A stretch of DNA of 64,000 nucleotides, taken from the NCBI RefSeq assembly GCF_031877795.1, contig NC_133971.1, positions 47,440,892-47,504,891 of the forward strand, written 5' to 3'. The notes beneath the pieces are model-generated. The model was not told the DNA's origin, did no database searches, and saw only the letters and a list, made by a program, of their open reading frames with translations. Both the position numbers and the translations under genes were made by a program. Positions 37,801 to 50,600 of this stretch are shown here, in pieces. The first letter of the stretch is position 1. Each line of letters begins with the position of its first letter. Source of the stretch: Strix aluco. Taxonomy: Eukaryota > Chordata > Aves > Strigiformes > Strigidae.

Positions 37801-40800
37801 TTTCTGAGAACTGAGAATATGAGTTGTTTGCTCCACAATTTCATTTTAGGTTCACTGTGCACTGTAATCTGATTGCTGTCAATACAGATTAAACAGCATG
37901 TGTGTTCAAATAATGTAGAAAAGTTTACACTGTTTAGAAATCCAGCTGAAAATTTTGCAAATCATATCTCCATGGTTTGTTTTATAATTTTTAAATGGCA
38001 AATACTGCATTTGTTTTTTTCTTTTAATTGTGTGACTAAAGAAACTTGCAGCATAGCTCAGACCTCATTGTAACTCATTACTATTACTTCATGTTGAGGT
38101 TGTTTGTATTACAAAGAACAAAAATATTAATAACCACCTTGTAATAGGTAGCTGCCAACTGTGAAAAGACTATGACTTATTTACATTTTCAACTTCAGTA
38201 TTTTTTTAGAGGTGAGAATAAGGTTTGTGTTCTTATTGGCTTGGCATCAGTTATACTACAAGTACAATACCATGATGAAAAGTTTTGAGTCTATTAATAA
38301 AACATGGAAGTTCTTTGAATGCTAAAGACAGTGTGTAAGTTTGGCACTTTTGGGTATACACTCAAGCTAGATTACTTTTACCTTCCTTTCACATCTGTTT
38401 TCTTCTTCTCACCTCCTATCATTCTCTCTGCTACTTCTCTTTGAGCATGGATTGCCAGTTGTAGACTCTTGCAACTTTGCTTTCAAGATGCTTGAGGATG
38501 TTGTAACAGGTAAAAAGAGAGCAATAGCATCGTATCAATGTTTCATGGACACCACAGTGCTGTTTGACTCCCATATCATCCTTGCAGGTGGCAAGATAGC
38601 AAGCCATCAAGAAACCAAGTGGCATAAGCATAACACATTTCTCCATATATTACTCACTTGACTATTGGTGAGTAATGGATCTGTACCACTAATTAACTGT
38701 GCCACAGAAGACAAAACAGTGCAGCTGGTCCTGCAAGAACTTATCCAGTCTCCTTGAGTTATTATCTTGAGGCAGAATGCAGGAGTAGTGTAGCATTTTT
38801 TACACAGAATATAGCATAGGCTTGGACTGGGATTATCTCAGTTGAGAGATAAGAGAGCTAGACCTGTTGTCTCTGTACCATGCATGCTGAGCCAGTACTG
38901 TGGAACCCTCTGGAGGTGCATCCAAGGGGCCTCTCTTTGCCAGCACAAGGCCAGCAGATTTTATGCACTCGTGTTCATGTCATATCAAGCATGATCTGGT
39001 TCCTGCTATGCTGCAAAGCACTCTGGATTCCTAGAAAGCTTGATAGCTCTGTTGCAATGTGGTAAACTCAGAAAGTCAGTTCAGGCTGGGTGCTGTATCT
39101 GAATGAGTAAATCCTCCTCCAGTTTGGAGTGTCAGGGGGTTGCCGTGCAGAGATACTCCTAGGTCTGGCCAGTCTTATGAGAAGTGGTTCCATGACTGCT
39201 CCCAGTACTTGCATCATCCATGTGTTTCTGCTATTGGGAAAATGCTTGTTTCTTTCCATCAGATAATGGTGAATTCACCGTAATTATTTTTGGCTGGTGT
39301 ACTGCTGCTAAGAGCTATTTCAAAGTGGTGTAATACAGAATAGGCTCATGCCAGTGTATGGTTTCTTTGTTCTGGAGAAAATAGTGTTGCTGAAGGTCAG
39401 ACTAAGAGATCAGAAACCCCAGTAAAAATCCTTTCACCCTGATGCAGAACAAAAGCTTGAAACAACGTTATCTACTTGTCACACCAGTGTCCTGCCACTG
39501 GGGCAGACAAATCTGAAGGACCTCTGTCTATTCGCACTTAACCTACTCTGCTCAAAATGCATCAACAACTACTGGGACAGAAGGACTTTCCACCCTGGCA
39601 ATGAACATGATTAGCTTCTGTAAAAAAGCAGTGTCAAGACAAGGGGTTGAGAGCAGATCCAGTTCAATACTTCCTAGCCTGCTAAGCAGGGAGCTCTTCT
39701 TTGCTTCAGAGTGTTCAAACCACAGCTCCTGTAACCTGAGGGAGGCATCAGATCTGCATCTTCCATATCACTGACTGCTCTGGACACTTCACTAATGATT
39801 AAATGCACTGCCATCCACATTCACTGTCTCAAAAGTATGTAAAAGGCCTGCATGATTTCTTTCCTGGTGGCGAGTTTATATGCCTGTGGAAAGAAAAAGA
39901 AACAAACAGAAAGTCACTAAATGCAGTTTGAACTGAACAATACATACATTTTTAATTCTTTTGTTCAACAGAAGGTAAAAACATCTATTGTTCACAATAT
40001 TATTAATATTTAAATGGCACGGTAGCCATCATCTTTTTTTCTCACATGAAAACCCATGTGAGTGTATTCTTAAGCCTACATATAATGACTTCTTTCATCC
40101 ATTTTGTGAACAAAGGCAAAATTCACCCTTTCCAATGTCAAGCCACTGGATTCTAGCAAGGCGCTCTGGAGCAGTTCTGTTTCAAAAGAATGCTACAAAA
40201 AATGTGAAACCTTCTACACTGGCATAACATGAGAGGACCCTACAGAAACTGAAATGCCAGACTAGCGAGCTGGAATTTGCCTGTGTTGCTGACTGGGAAG
40301 GGAGAAGGGGAAGAACAGCACACATTCCTACTCTAGAAGGAAAAACCTGATTGTGACTCAGATGGGAGAATTTTTTCCAAGAACAGTTCATCCTAGTGAA
40401 ACTAAGACACTCGCGTCATGTTGCCAAGGTCATTGACATTTTTGTTTATCTGATCCTTAAAGGAAAATTACCAAGTTAAAAGTTGTGGGCACTATCCTCC
40501 ATGGGTCAAACTGCTGCAGCTCCAGTGTAGCCACTGGAGGTACTTAACGGCACCACGGGTTTCACACTGTTTCTTAGGAGTTCTTTTCTCATGCTAATTT
40601 CAGTTTTGCATTATATCCTGTTTTCATAATCTTTCCACAGTTGATTTCTGAAAGTCAAGCTGTTTCAGAGTCTGGATTTCCTATATGTAATCCATAACTG
40701 CATGGTTGCAAACAGAATAGTGAAATACACACAAGAAATCTTGCTTGAAGTCAAACCCAATGTAATGAACATGTTGTATTAGTGTCTAAAGCAACACTGG

Positions 40801-43800
40801 GCCATAACTTCCTGCCACTTGCTATATCCTACCTCCTCCGATTCCCAATCAGCTCTTGTTAAATGACAGCCTTTTTTCTCCTTTCATGTACCCCCTGACA
40901 TACAGCAACTGTCTAAAGCCTAAACATAAAACATCACATTTATTAAATGTTGAGTCCATGTAAGGTGCAACCTCCCCGCAGAACCAGCTGCACAAAAACA
41001 TCTTCACTGTTTTTACAGAGGGCAACTCCTTGCTGGAGGCAAACATTTGAAAATAACTTCTTACTCTAGTTAGTGCCATTTTTATCTCAATGTGATGACT
41101 TCCCTTCATAGTTTAAAAATCATGGGATTTAACTCTAGCAAAGTATCAGTGTTGAGCTCTCCTTACTTGCCTTCTGAGTGGAAGAGCACTCCTTGCTGGC
41201 CACTAAGGGGAGGTACAAATACAGTCCCAGATTCACTGTGTAAATTCAAGCAACGGTCATTGTTTCATACTCCCTATTGCTTCAGCATTTTGCAGGCCTA
41301 CAGTGAGCTAACAGGCCAGATTCAGCAGAGTGCTAGGGTCAGAAGTTATATGATTTTTCAATACAAGCAGAGATCCTCACACACTCAGATAGCTGGAGTT
41401 TTAAGAAGAACATTACCTCTGATGAGAATCCTCTGCTCATACCTTTTGTCTCTAATCACACACCTGAACTATAAGCTTGACAGGGCAAGTTTTCTCTCTG
41501 CTATGACCAGGGCATACAGGGACCTATTCCTCAGTTGAAACTTGCTGATGGTAGTGATATACTGCAGATTAGTAAAATATTAAAAGGCTATCAGTAAGGG
41601 CAACCTCCTGTGCAATTGTCTGCCTGACTAAATCCATGAAATCTGGACTCACTTTGGTGCATCACGGATCCTCTGGAAGCCTAATCCACCCATGCATCAT
41701 GGGGGAACCTGACATATACTGTGTAACTATGGAGAGTTTTATTTACAAACATATTCCATATTATTAACAGATCAAAATCCACAGTTTAAGATTAATTATA
41801 CTCAGTATCTTTGAGCTATTTATCCTACAGAGTGCAGCATGATAGCTCCTGGCAATACTCTACAGGAAAACTTTTGTGTAGGTTATCACTTCCACATCTT
41901 CTTCTCATGAAGAATAGGGTCCAGTTTCCCTCAACCACATAAAGCCAGTCAGTCAGAAGGCACTGTCATTTTATGCCTGACTTCACTATTGCTTAATAAA
42001 ACATTTTCCTGTTTTGGAAAACACTTGGCTATTCAAAGTACAAGCAGAGACCCTAGTAGTCCCTTCAAGTAGCCTCACTGTGAACTACAGCTGAAGGGAA
42101 AAGTATACTGAAGGTTTAATAACAAACATATTTCGAAAACAGTAACTAATCACATGGGAAACCACATATTTCAGCACATTACTCTATGCAAGATTTTTTG
42201 TTACAGAACAATTACTAAATCAAAGTGTTGATTATTAAGAGAGAAACTTCTTTTATGACTAAATGTTCTCCTTAATAAAATTACACATAAGACCTACACA
42301 GAATGCAAACTTTATCAGACAGCTCTGTCAACAAACAGCCTCTGAATATCCCTTAAAAAATCCAATAAATTCTTCTCCAAATTTATTAGAAGACTGTGGC
42401 CATTAAGCAGTCAATTTTTGTTGTTCCCCTAAGAGACTGCTTACGGCAAATTTTACTGTGTTTCCTTCCCTCCTGGTATTGACTTATAATAAAAGAAAAA
42501 CATTTTTCCCTGCTTAATGCATTTTCCAAAATTACATCAGTATCCATCCACTTCAAACAATTTCTAACAAAGGCCTTGTCCAGCTGGGTAAACAAAAAGA
42601 TTTTACATATATTTCATTGAGCATTTTTTACTTTTTTATCGTGAAATATTAACGCAACACCTCTTGCCAAAACTCATCACTACTCAGACGAATAATTATT
42701 TACATACTTAAACTGAGGTATAGGTGCTCTTACTGTCACAGCAGAAGTTAAAAAAAAAAACATCCTGGGGTAATGAACTTGCAAGGTCATATGAAAATAG
42801 GGTATTAATATGCAACACAGTTTAATGGACTTACAAGGCAACATGTCTCTGATACAATAAATACTGATTGAACAAAAAGATGAACTTCTCATGCTGATAC
42901 ACCTGTCAGAAAGATGAGAGTACATGGTATCTTATCTTGTTCTCTTTTTCAGCAGATTAAACACAAATCATTACCAAAGTCAATGACCAGATTTCCTGAG
43001 TGCACAGCTATTTCCAAACAAGTAGCAACATAGGCAGCCAACCCAGTGCCCCCTAAGAGAAAACTCTTTTCATCCCCAGCTGTTGAGGGCATGCACTTTG
43101 AATACGCTTAGAATGAAGCTTTAAGCATAGACTTTGGGTTTTTGGTTTTTTTTAATTAGAAACATAAAATCCAAGGAAACAAACTCAGTATGAGCCATTC
43201 TTCTTTCTTTGGTGCTTTAAGTAGATTTTGTTTAAAGCTGAATTGGACTCCATTTGATGTTAAGGAAAAGAAACCCTGTTCCTGACCAAGATGTGTGGCA
43301 GGGTGGGCATGGGAAGAGTGCTGCTGTTTATGGATTGGCCTCAGAAGCTCAGGTTCCCCCCCCTCTTTTTTAAGAACATAAAGCTGAAAATAAGTTGACA
43401 ATACAGAGGAAAGACCTCATTTGACTTGTTGCATAGCCCTGAAATCCTCTTCAAACCAAATCCAGCTTTCACTCACATTGTCATGATCTCAGTGGAATCA
43501 AATTTTCTTGTGATGTGCTGCTATTCACTAGAGAAAATTGAAGAGAAAGGAACCCTCCCTGCACTGATTTTTAAACACACTGATGAATGCTCATTTCTGC
43601 CAAAGTTATCTTGACTGCAGTGTCTCACCACAGAAACTCTATGGAGTCCAGTTTTTTGAAAGCTGCAGTGTAAATCAGTAATTACTCCTTACATGAAGTG
43701 TCAATTAAACTTTCATATTTCTTTATGTCAAGGTTTCACTTTTCCCCAATGACATGTGTTAGACCATCAGAAAGACTGGTTGACTTTGTAGCTGGTTTGT

Positions 43801-43926
43801 AAGTGTGTGGCACAGGAGTTCTGGGTCTTGCTCCTGGGTGGTCTTCCTGTATAATCTTTACAGTCAAGGGTCATTCCTTGCCAAATGACAACTGAGACCT
43901 CTGCATGCCACCATAACACAGTAACA
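34876..43926. other. Intergenic DNA, no gene recognised
   Basis: Nine kilobases without a recognisable exon. The longest frame in the whole window (201 codons, minus strand, 36095-36700) lies here. Its composition follows a strand-asymmetric block and matches no family I know. The 148-codon plus-strand frame at 41092-41538 likewise looks like chance. Confidence 0.55.
35560..36170. repeat. Pyrimidine-rich low-complexity stretch
   Basis: The plus strand is unusually rich in C and T (ttccttttcc, ctttccttgtctcttac, ttcttcatcttcttttctcttttccccc) over about 600 bases. From about 36180 to 36590 the same strand turns purine-rich. It is not a simple tandem repeat. Confidence 0.6.
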
Positions 43927-44675
43927 TGTTGCGGTGGGTTAGCCTTGGCTAACAGCCAAACTCCCACCCAGCTGCTCACCACCTGCCTCCAGCAGGACTG
44001 GGAGAGAAAATAGGTTGAGAAAATTCATGGGTTGAGATAAAGGCAGGGGGACGGCTTACTAGTTGCTGCCATGGGCAAAACAGACTTGCCTTGAGGAAAA
44101 TTAATTTATTTTATTGCTAAGTAAAATATATGCAGATGGTGAGAAACAGTCGATAAAACCTTTCTACCCTCTTTCCCAGGCCTACATTCACTCCTTCATT
44201 CCTGACTCCTCTATCTCACACTGAGTGGCGCAGGGGGGTTGCAGTCAGTACACAGCAGTTGCCTCTCTGCTGCTTCTTCCTCCTCACACTGTTCCCCTGC
44301 TCCAGTGTGGGTTCTCTTCATAGGCTCCAGTTCTTCAGGGTAAACTTGCTCCAGCATGCATTCTCCATGGGCTGTGACGAATATCTACTCTGCCATGGAG
44401 CACCTCCTCCTCCTTGTCTGACCCTGGTGTTTGCCTGTGCTGTTGCTCAATCTTTTTTTCCTCTCCTTTTCTCTCTCTGGCATCTACTGCCCTTTCTTAA
44501 GTACAGTTTCCCAGAGGCACCACCGGCATGGTTGAGGGTCTCAACTGTGTCCTGTGGTGGGCCCATTGGAGCTGGCTGGAATGGCTGTGGCCAGCATGGG
44601 GCAGCCCCTGGTCTCTTCACGCAGAGGCCACCCCTGCAGCCCTGTCCTTGCAAAAACCTTGCCAGGGACACCCCG
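43927..44675 (-). mobile_element. Solo LTR of an avian ERVL-type endogenous retrovirus
   Basis: The left end (TGTTGCGGTGGGTTAGCC at 43927) and the interior ('aggactgggagagaaaata', 'gggttgagataaaggcaggg', 'gggcaaaacagacttgcc', 'gaggccacccctgcagcc', 'aaaaccttgcca') follow a retroviral LTR very common in neoavian birds. Orientation is minus: read that way, the copy carries a TATA-like TACTTAAGAA at 44504-44495 downstream of the terminal GGCAAGGTTTTTGC. The copy is shortened inside and diverged. No gag, pol or env coding lies on either side, so it is a solo LTR and cannot express a virus. The right border is uncertain (44670-44680), and no clean target-site duplication is visible. Confidence 0.75.
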
Positions 44676-46530
44676 TATAAATGTACACTATTATATTTCC
44701 TGCCTGTACAAAGAAGTCCTTGCCATAATGCCCATTTGGTTATTTTACTGTGTGCTGTGACAGTATGTCATGCAAAGTGACAACAATTTGTGATTGGGAT
44801 GTGGTATAAAACTTACAGTTTACTAGTGCTGAAGATTTGTAAAGATACTCTTCATGTTCTTTTCCAGCAAATTTCTCCGCATCCCTATCTCACCTTCCAG
44901 AAAACATTATGCAAACTCATAGATTGAACCAGGTGTGAAGATTAAACTAGAAAGGAAATATAAAGAAAACAAATACCGTATCTACAGCAATTTAATAATC
45001 TAAACAAAGATGGCAGCCAGATATGTATGGATATGCATGTGTGTGCGCTTGTGTATATGAAGAAGAGAAAGATGAAGAAAAAAAACGGGAGAGGGTAAGA
45101 GCATGAGGAGAAGGAGGAAGGGTAACTTGGGAACTTGCACGCTCCTGACATTACAAGGCAATGCAAACAGCCACAGGTGCAGTTATTTATGGCAAAAGAA
45201 AATATATGCATTGGTGCAGACTGACCTAGGCTTACACAGTGGTCACCTGCCTGTAACTTAACCAGTCAATCTATACCATAAAAGATCCCTCCATTTCTCT
45301 TCTGGAGTGCCAAAACTGGAAGGAACATAGAGGTAAAATAAAAAGGATTAAGGGAGTTGTACTGCATTTCAGGCATGGAAGGCAATTTACAGTGTCAGAT
45401 CCTGGCTGAAAAAAAGCAATCGGTTGTGGACAGTGGTGGTTAAAGCATATTGGATTCAATCTGTTATAACACATGACAGAAAAATCAGCATCTGTTTGAG
45501 ATTACACCTATAACAAGTTATTTTAAAGAAAGGGATTCTGAAGGCAGCTACAGAAACTACAGACTTTAAAACAAGTTCTGAACTCTTGGGACTAGTAATC
45601 CTTCCTGTAACAGCCCCTTAATACTTAATGGCCTGAGCTTTACATAAACTATGAGCAATAAAATGCAGTGTATCATGTGGGCAAGGAAGCAGAAAAATCT
45701 GCTATTGGGAAACTTCTGAAAGTTAAAAATCATATACGCAATGCAAACACATTGTGGCTGCACTGGACCATGAAGTATGGTGAAGTAAACAGGGAAATGC
45801 TTTCACATTTAATTGCTTTTTTGAAGCACATTAATGCTTTCATAAGAAGCGGCTTCCAGTCCTCATCTATTAGATTCTAGGATATATTTATTTTACCTAG
45901 TCTCTTTTTTTATTGCCTTTTCAAAACTTCATTATTTCTCAGAACATGTCTAGAGTAAAAATTACTGTTAGGAAGAAATGAGAAAAAGGTATTTTTGAAA
46001 GAAAAAAAGGGGATATTTGTAGCTGATATGTTTCAAGAGTGGTGCCACCCTAGAGAAATTTGTCTGACAGTTTCCTACTGACCCATGATTTGTATGGGGT
46101 CACTCAATGTATATATGAAATAAAACCTCCCCCATTTTTAGTACTTATTGGCACACAAAGAGAGATGCAGTCAATCAAGTACAAACTATTTTAATTCAGA
46201 TTTAGAGAGTGTCTGCAGGTCAGGACAGGGGTGAATAGCCTAAGCATTGAGAGGATGCTGCTATGAGTTCTTCTACTGGAGGAAAAAACAATTTGTATGG
46301 CTGTCAACATTTTACATTTCATAGCAGTACAGTTGCTATTTGTCTGTTTTGCCAGAATGTTTACAATCAAAAGAATTTACTTTATTAAAATACAGTGACA
46401 ATCCTTAGGTCAGGCATTTTTGTGCCTTCAACTCTTACTGAAACCGTAACAGAAACACTTTCCAAATACATACAAATAATTAAATTTCTAAGTAGTACTT
46501 TTACTTAGCAACTGAATTACTATGTATTGT
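44676..46530. other. Intergenic DNA
   Basis: No gene recognised. A purine-rich run with (GAA)-like units at 45058-45120 is the only notable composition feature. Confidence 0.55.
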
Positions 46531-47625
46531 ATAGAATGATCATAGAATCATAGAATACCAGGTTGGAAGGGACTTCAAGGCTCATCTGGTCCAACCTTTC
46601 TTGGCAAAAGCAAGGTTTGGACAGACGGCACAGCACCCTGTCCAGCCAGATCTTAAAAGTGTCCAATGTGGGGAATCCACCACTTCCCTGGGGAGATTAT
46701 TCCAATGATTGATTGTTCTCACTGTGAAAAATTTTCCTCTTGTGTCCAGTCAGAATCTCCCCAGGAGTAACTTGTACCCATCACCCCTTGTCTTTTCTGT
46801 GTAATTCCTTGTCAGAAGGGAGTCTCCATCTTCTTTGTAGCCACCTTTAAATACTGGAAGATGGTGATAAGGTCTCCCTTAACTCTTCTTTTCTCAAGGC
46901 TGAACAAAGCTGTTCTCTCAGCCTTTCCTCATATGGCAGGCTTCTCAGTCCTTTGATCATATTTGTGGCCCTCCTCTGGACCCTCTCCAGCCTGTCCAAA
47001 TTTTTTTTGTATAGCGGGGACCAAAACTGAACACAGTATTCCAGGTGTGGGCAGACAAGTGCTAAGTGGGATAATGACTTCTTTATCTCTGCATCCTATT
47101 GGCTTTCTTTGCTGCTGCAGCACACTGCTCACTCATATAGAGTTTGTTGTCCACCAGGACACCCAGGTCCCTTTTCACAGAGCTGCTCTCCAGCCGAGTA
47201 GATCCCAGTCTGTGCTGCACTCTTGGATTATTTTTTCCCAGGTGCAAGACCTTACACTTGTCCTGGTGGAATTTCATAAGGTTCTTCTTAGCCCACTCTT
47301 CCAGCTTATCCACGTCTTCCTGCAGGGTGGCTCTCCCTTCTGAGGTGACCACTTCCCCACTCAGTTCGGTATCATCATCAAATTTCATCAGGTACACTTG
47401 ATCCCATCATACAGATCACTTATGAAGATATTAAACAGTGTTTGGCCCAGTATCAATCCCTGGGGGACTCCACTTGTGACAGGTTGCCAGTTTGAAAAGG
47501 AGCTATTTACCACCATGCTCTGGGTGCAGCCTGTCAGCCAGTTCCCCACCCACCGCACAAACCACTTGTCTAGACTGTAACACATCAGTTTCTCTAGAAA
47601 GAGGCTGTGGGGAAACTGTATTGGC
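46531..47625 (-). mobile_element. 5'-truncated CR1 LINE, RT domain tail to 3' end
   Basis: The left edge (atagaatgatcatagaatcatagaat) is the reversed CR1 3' terminus, made of copies of its 8-base repeat. On the minus strand the element encodes the second half of the CR1 ORF2 reverse transcriptase. One frame (47651-47388) has [20 protein letters not shown] and VTSGVPQG. The next (47397-47083) has MKFDDDTELSG, the catalytic-box region, plus KCKVLHLGKNNP and LGVLVDNKLYMSEQC. Later coding continues in other frames, so the copy is inactivated by frameshifts. The 5' truncation near 47620 is typical of LINE insertion. It is the better preserved of the two long CR1 copies here. Confidence 0.93.
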
Positions 47626-50600
47626 TGTGGGAAACCATATGATTTATTCACTTGCCTTAGACATAATGTGGCACCTACTTTTAAAGAAAACTGACCATTT
47701 CAGCTTTTCTGGCTTTCCTGTCTCTATACCTCTTTTGCCCATATGTAAGGGAAAAAGCAATGATGTGCCTTAGATATTCACTCCCTCTACCTGATACATG
47801 ATGTAACCTCTTTTATAATCTGGTTGCAGATCTACCTAGAACCCCATAGCATATGAAGCTGAGTGACTAGTGTATGTTACGCAGTATACTAACAGTCACT
47901 TTTATTTCTTTAGCTGTAAGGACAACCAAAAGTTCTAACTCCTTTCAGTGTTACCGTGTTATATAAAAGCCATATTCCAGGATGTGGACATTTCCACTAA
48001 AAACTACTGGAAATTCTGCTAAATCTGGCAGACAGATTATTTTGGGAGCACTATGAATTTATTTTAGACAAATTCTTTAGTCTAAACATTCAGTTTAAGC
48101 CTTATCCCATCACAAGTTAAAGACTTCTCTTATGCCTGGGAAGTCCCAGAACCACCAGCATTCCTCCTGGACAATTTGGGATCTGAATGGAATTATCTTC
48201 AGTGTAGAAGATTAATAAATAACATAGCTAAAGGAAAAGTGAAGTTTTAAGAATGTCCTAGTATTATGGCTTTTAGGACAACACTGTATGGTCACGTTTG
48301 TGAGAATCTACAAATTTTGCTTAAATAATTGCACATCTTCATGTAATTGTTCTAACAGATCGAGTAACTGGGGATTTGGTAAATTAAAAATGCCATATAT
48401 GAGGAATTAGATTTTGCATTATAAAACACAGGGCCTTACATTCAAAGCAGGAAAATCTGTGATGATTCAGTACTATGTCTCAGTTGCATCCCCAGGCTTA
48501 CTGCTGATGTGACCCTTATGAAGGTGTCCTTGCAAGACACTTGGCTAGCTGGCTGTCCCTCCTGCTTCCTTGGCTGGGAGAGTCTTTCCTGAGGTGTGGG
48601 CATTTAAAGTCTCTTTTAATACACCAGCATTCTCATTTCACAAAAACAGAGGACAGCACGTCAGAGAATAGCTTTCTAAATGAAATGTAGTAATTCTATT
48701 TACATTTTATACATACATATACACATGCATGCATGCACACACACACACACACACACTATATATATATATATAAAAAATATCCACATGATAGTATCTGTTT
48801 GCAGTGCAGGTGAAGACAAACATGTGATACAAACAACAGGTTATACATACCAGTAAGAAGCTTCAGTCTATATGGGGATCCAACATGATTTCCTTCAAAC
48901 TTATGAACATGGGAAATCAGATCCCACGTTCCCACATAAGACTGTTTACGTGGAGTCAGACTCTGCTACTTCTCCTTTCAATGTCTTTTCCGTCTCATGC
49001 CATTAAAGCTGCACTTTAAATTTTGCATTCTTCTGGACAATAAATGCAGGCCATAGGGTTCCTAATTCAAAATCCTGTGCCACATATGTCACCTGTACAA
49101 TGTATCATGCCCCTGCTAGTACCCAGTACAGGATGGCCAGAGGAGCATATACCAACAGGCTGTGTGGGGGTGACCCACCTTGGGAACACATTCTTAACCT
49201 GAAGACGTCAGAAGGCTGTAGCCTTCCTGAGCACAGCTGCTTTCAGACCGCTGGGTTTAATAGATGCTTATGGGTTGTCTTCCATTATTTTCTCAGTTTG
49301 GGTCAGAACTCCTGCATTGTGCCCTCTAGATTGTTCAGCAGTAGTTAGTCCACAAGGTAATTATACCCTGGGGAAAAAAAGATTTTATCTTTTTAAATTT
49401 TTTTAATGTAAACTTGGCAGTGGTTATATTTTTGAGTATTAAAAAAATTTACCCCTATTCCACTTCTCTGCACCAGTCATGATTTTTAACCTCTAGCATT
49501 CCTCTGCCTTCATCAGTCTTCTCCTTTAAGAAATGAAGGGTCCTATTCTAAGAAACAAGCTCATCAAATTAGAACATGGGAAACTCTGACTTCAGATTAA
49601 AAAAAATAATATACCGTGAGAGTGGTGAAACAGTTGAATGGGCCCAGAAAGCATGGGGGATCTTCATTCCTGGAGATATTCAGAACTTGTCTGGGCATTG
49701 CCCTGAACAAACTGCTTAACTGGGCCTCATGTATTTCATGAAGAAGTATACACTTCTGCCCTCTGAGAGATCCTTACCTGTAAAGATCTATTATCTCATA
49801 ACACCTTTTTTTTTTTTTTTAGTATTTAAGGCAGTACGTTGTCAAAAGCATGGTTTTTAAATTCAGGCATTGCCTGGATTGCTCTATGTGTTGCAGACAA
49901 ACACCGCAAGGAGTAGTTCACCAGGTCTGACTCGACTGCTGCCTCTTAGCCTGTTTCCAGTACACTGATGAGAGAAGTCGTTTGTACTACCTTAAAAGCC
50001 ATGTTCACAAGTGATATATTGGAGTGGAAAAGGAAAAAAAAAACTGTTGGAGGAATGCATAATGTTCTTAGGAGATCCGTTTTGGATATTTTAAACCTGA
50101 AAAATTACCAGATGAAACCAGGAGAGGGCAATGGACACACAGAATATTGTTGATAGCTAGAAAGTCCCAAGCTTCTGAATGGTATGGTATTTTCCTCTTT
50201 TTAATCAAGGGGTAAATATTTATTTGCCCCATCATTAGCTTTGAAGCAGCTGCATTTCTGAGATCAAATATCATCACATTGCACACGATAGGTCTGAGGG
50301 TCTCTCAAGACAAAACAAAGGTTTCCACATCAATCTTGCTAAAATAAAAAACAATTCAGAATTGCTGCTGAGAGTTTCCTCTTGGGCTAAATGGAAGAAT
50401 GTGTTTAACTGGACAAATTCCCAGAATTAATGCCACAGAAATTTGCATTAAAAAAACACAACAATCAGCATTTATAAGTGGAAAAAACATTGCAAAGATC
50501 TGTTCTAAGAAATTGCTTTCACAACAGTCTTCACATGAATGCTCTCTCTGAGTTGTTTCTTTCCCAAAGAATACTATTTTTAAGAAGCCTATTTAGTGTT

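Noticed and set aside
41092-41538. 148-codon plus-strand open frame
   Set aside because: No family resemblance and no regulatory context. A frame of this length is expected by chance in 64 kb.
44259-44780. 173-codon plus-strand open frame
   Set aside because: Lies mostly on the antisense side of the LTR and simply reads through its GC-richer sequence.
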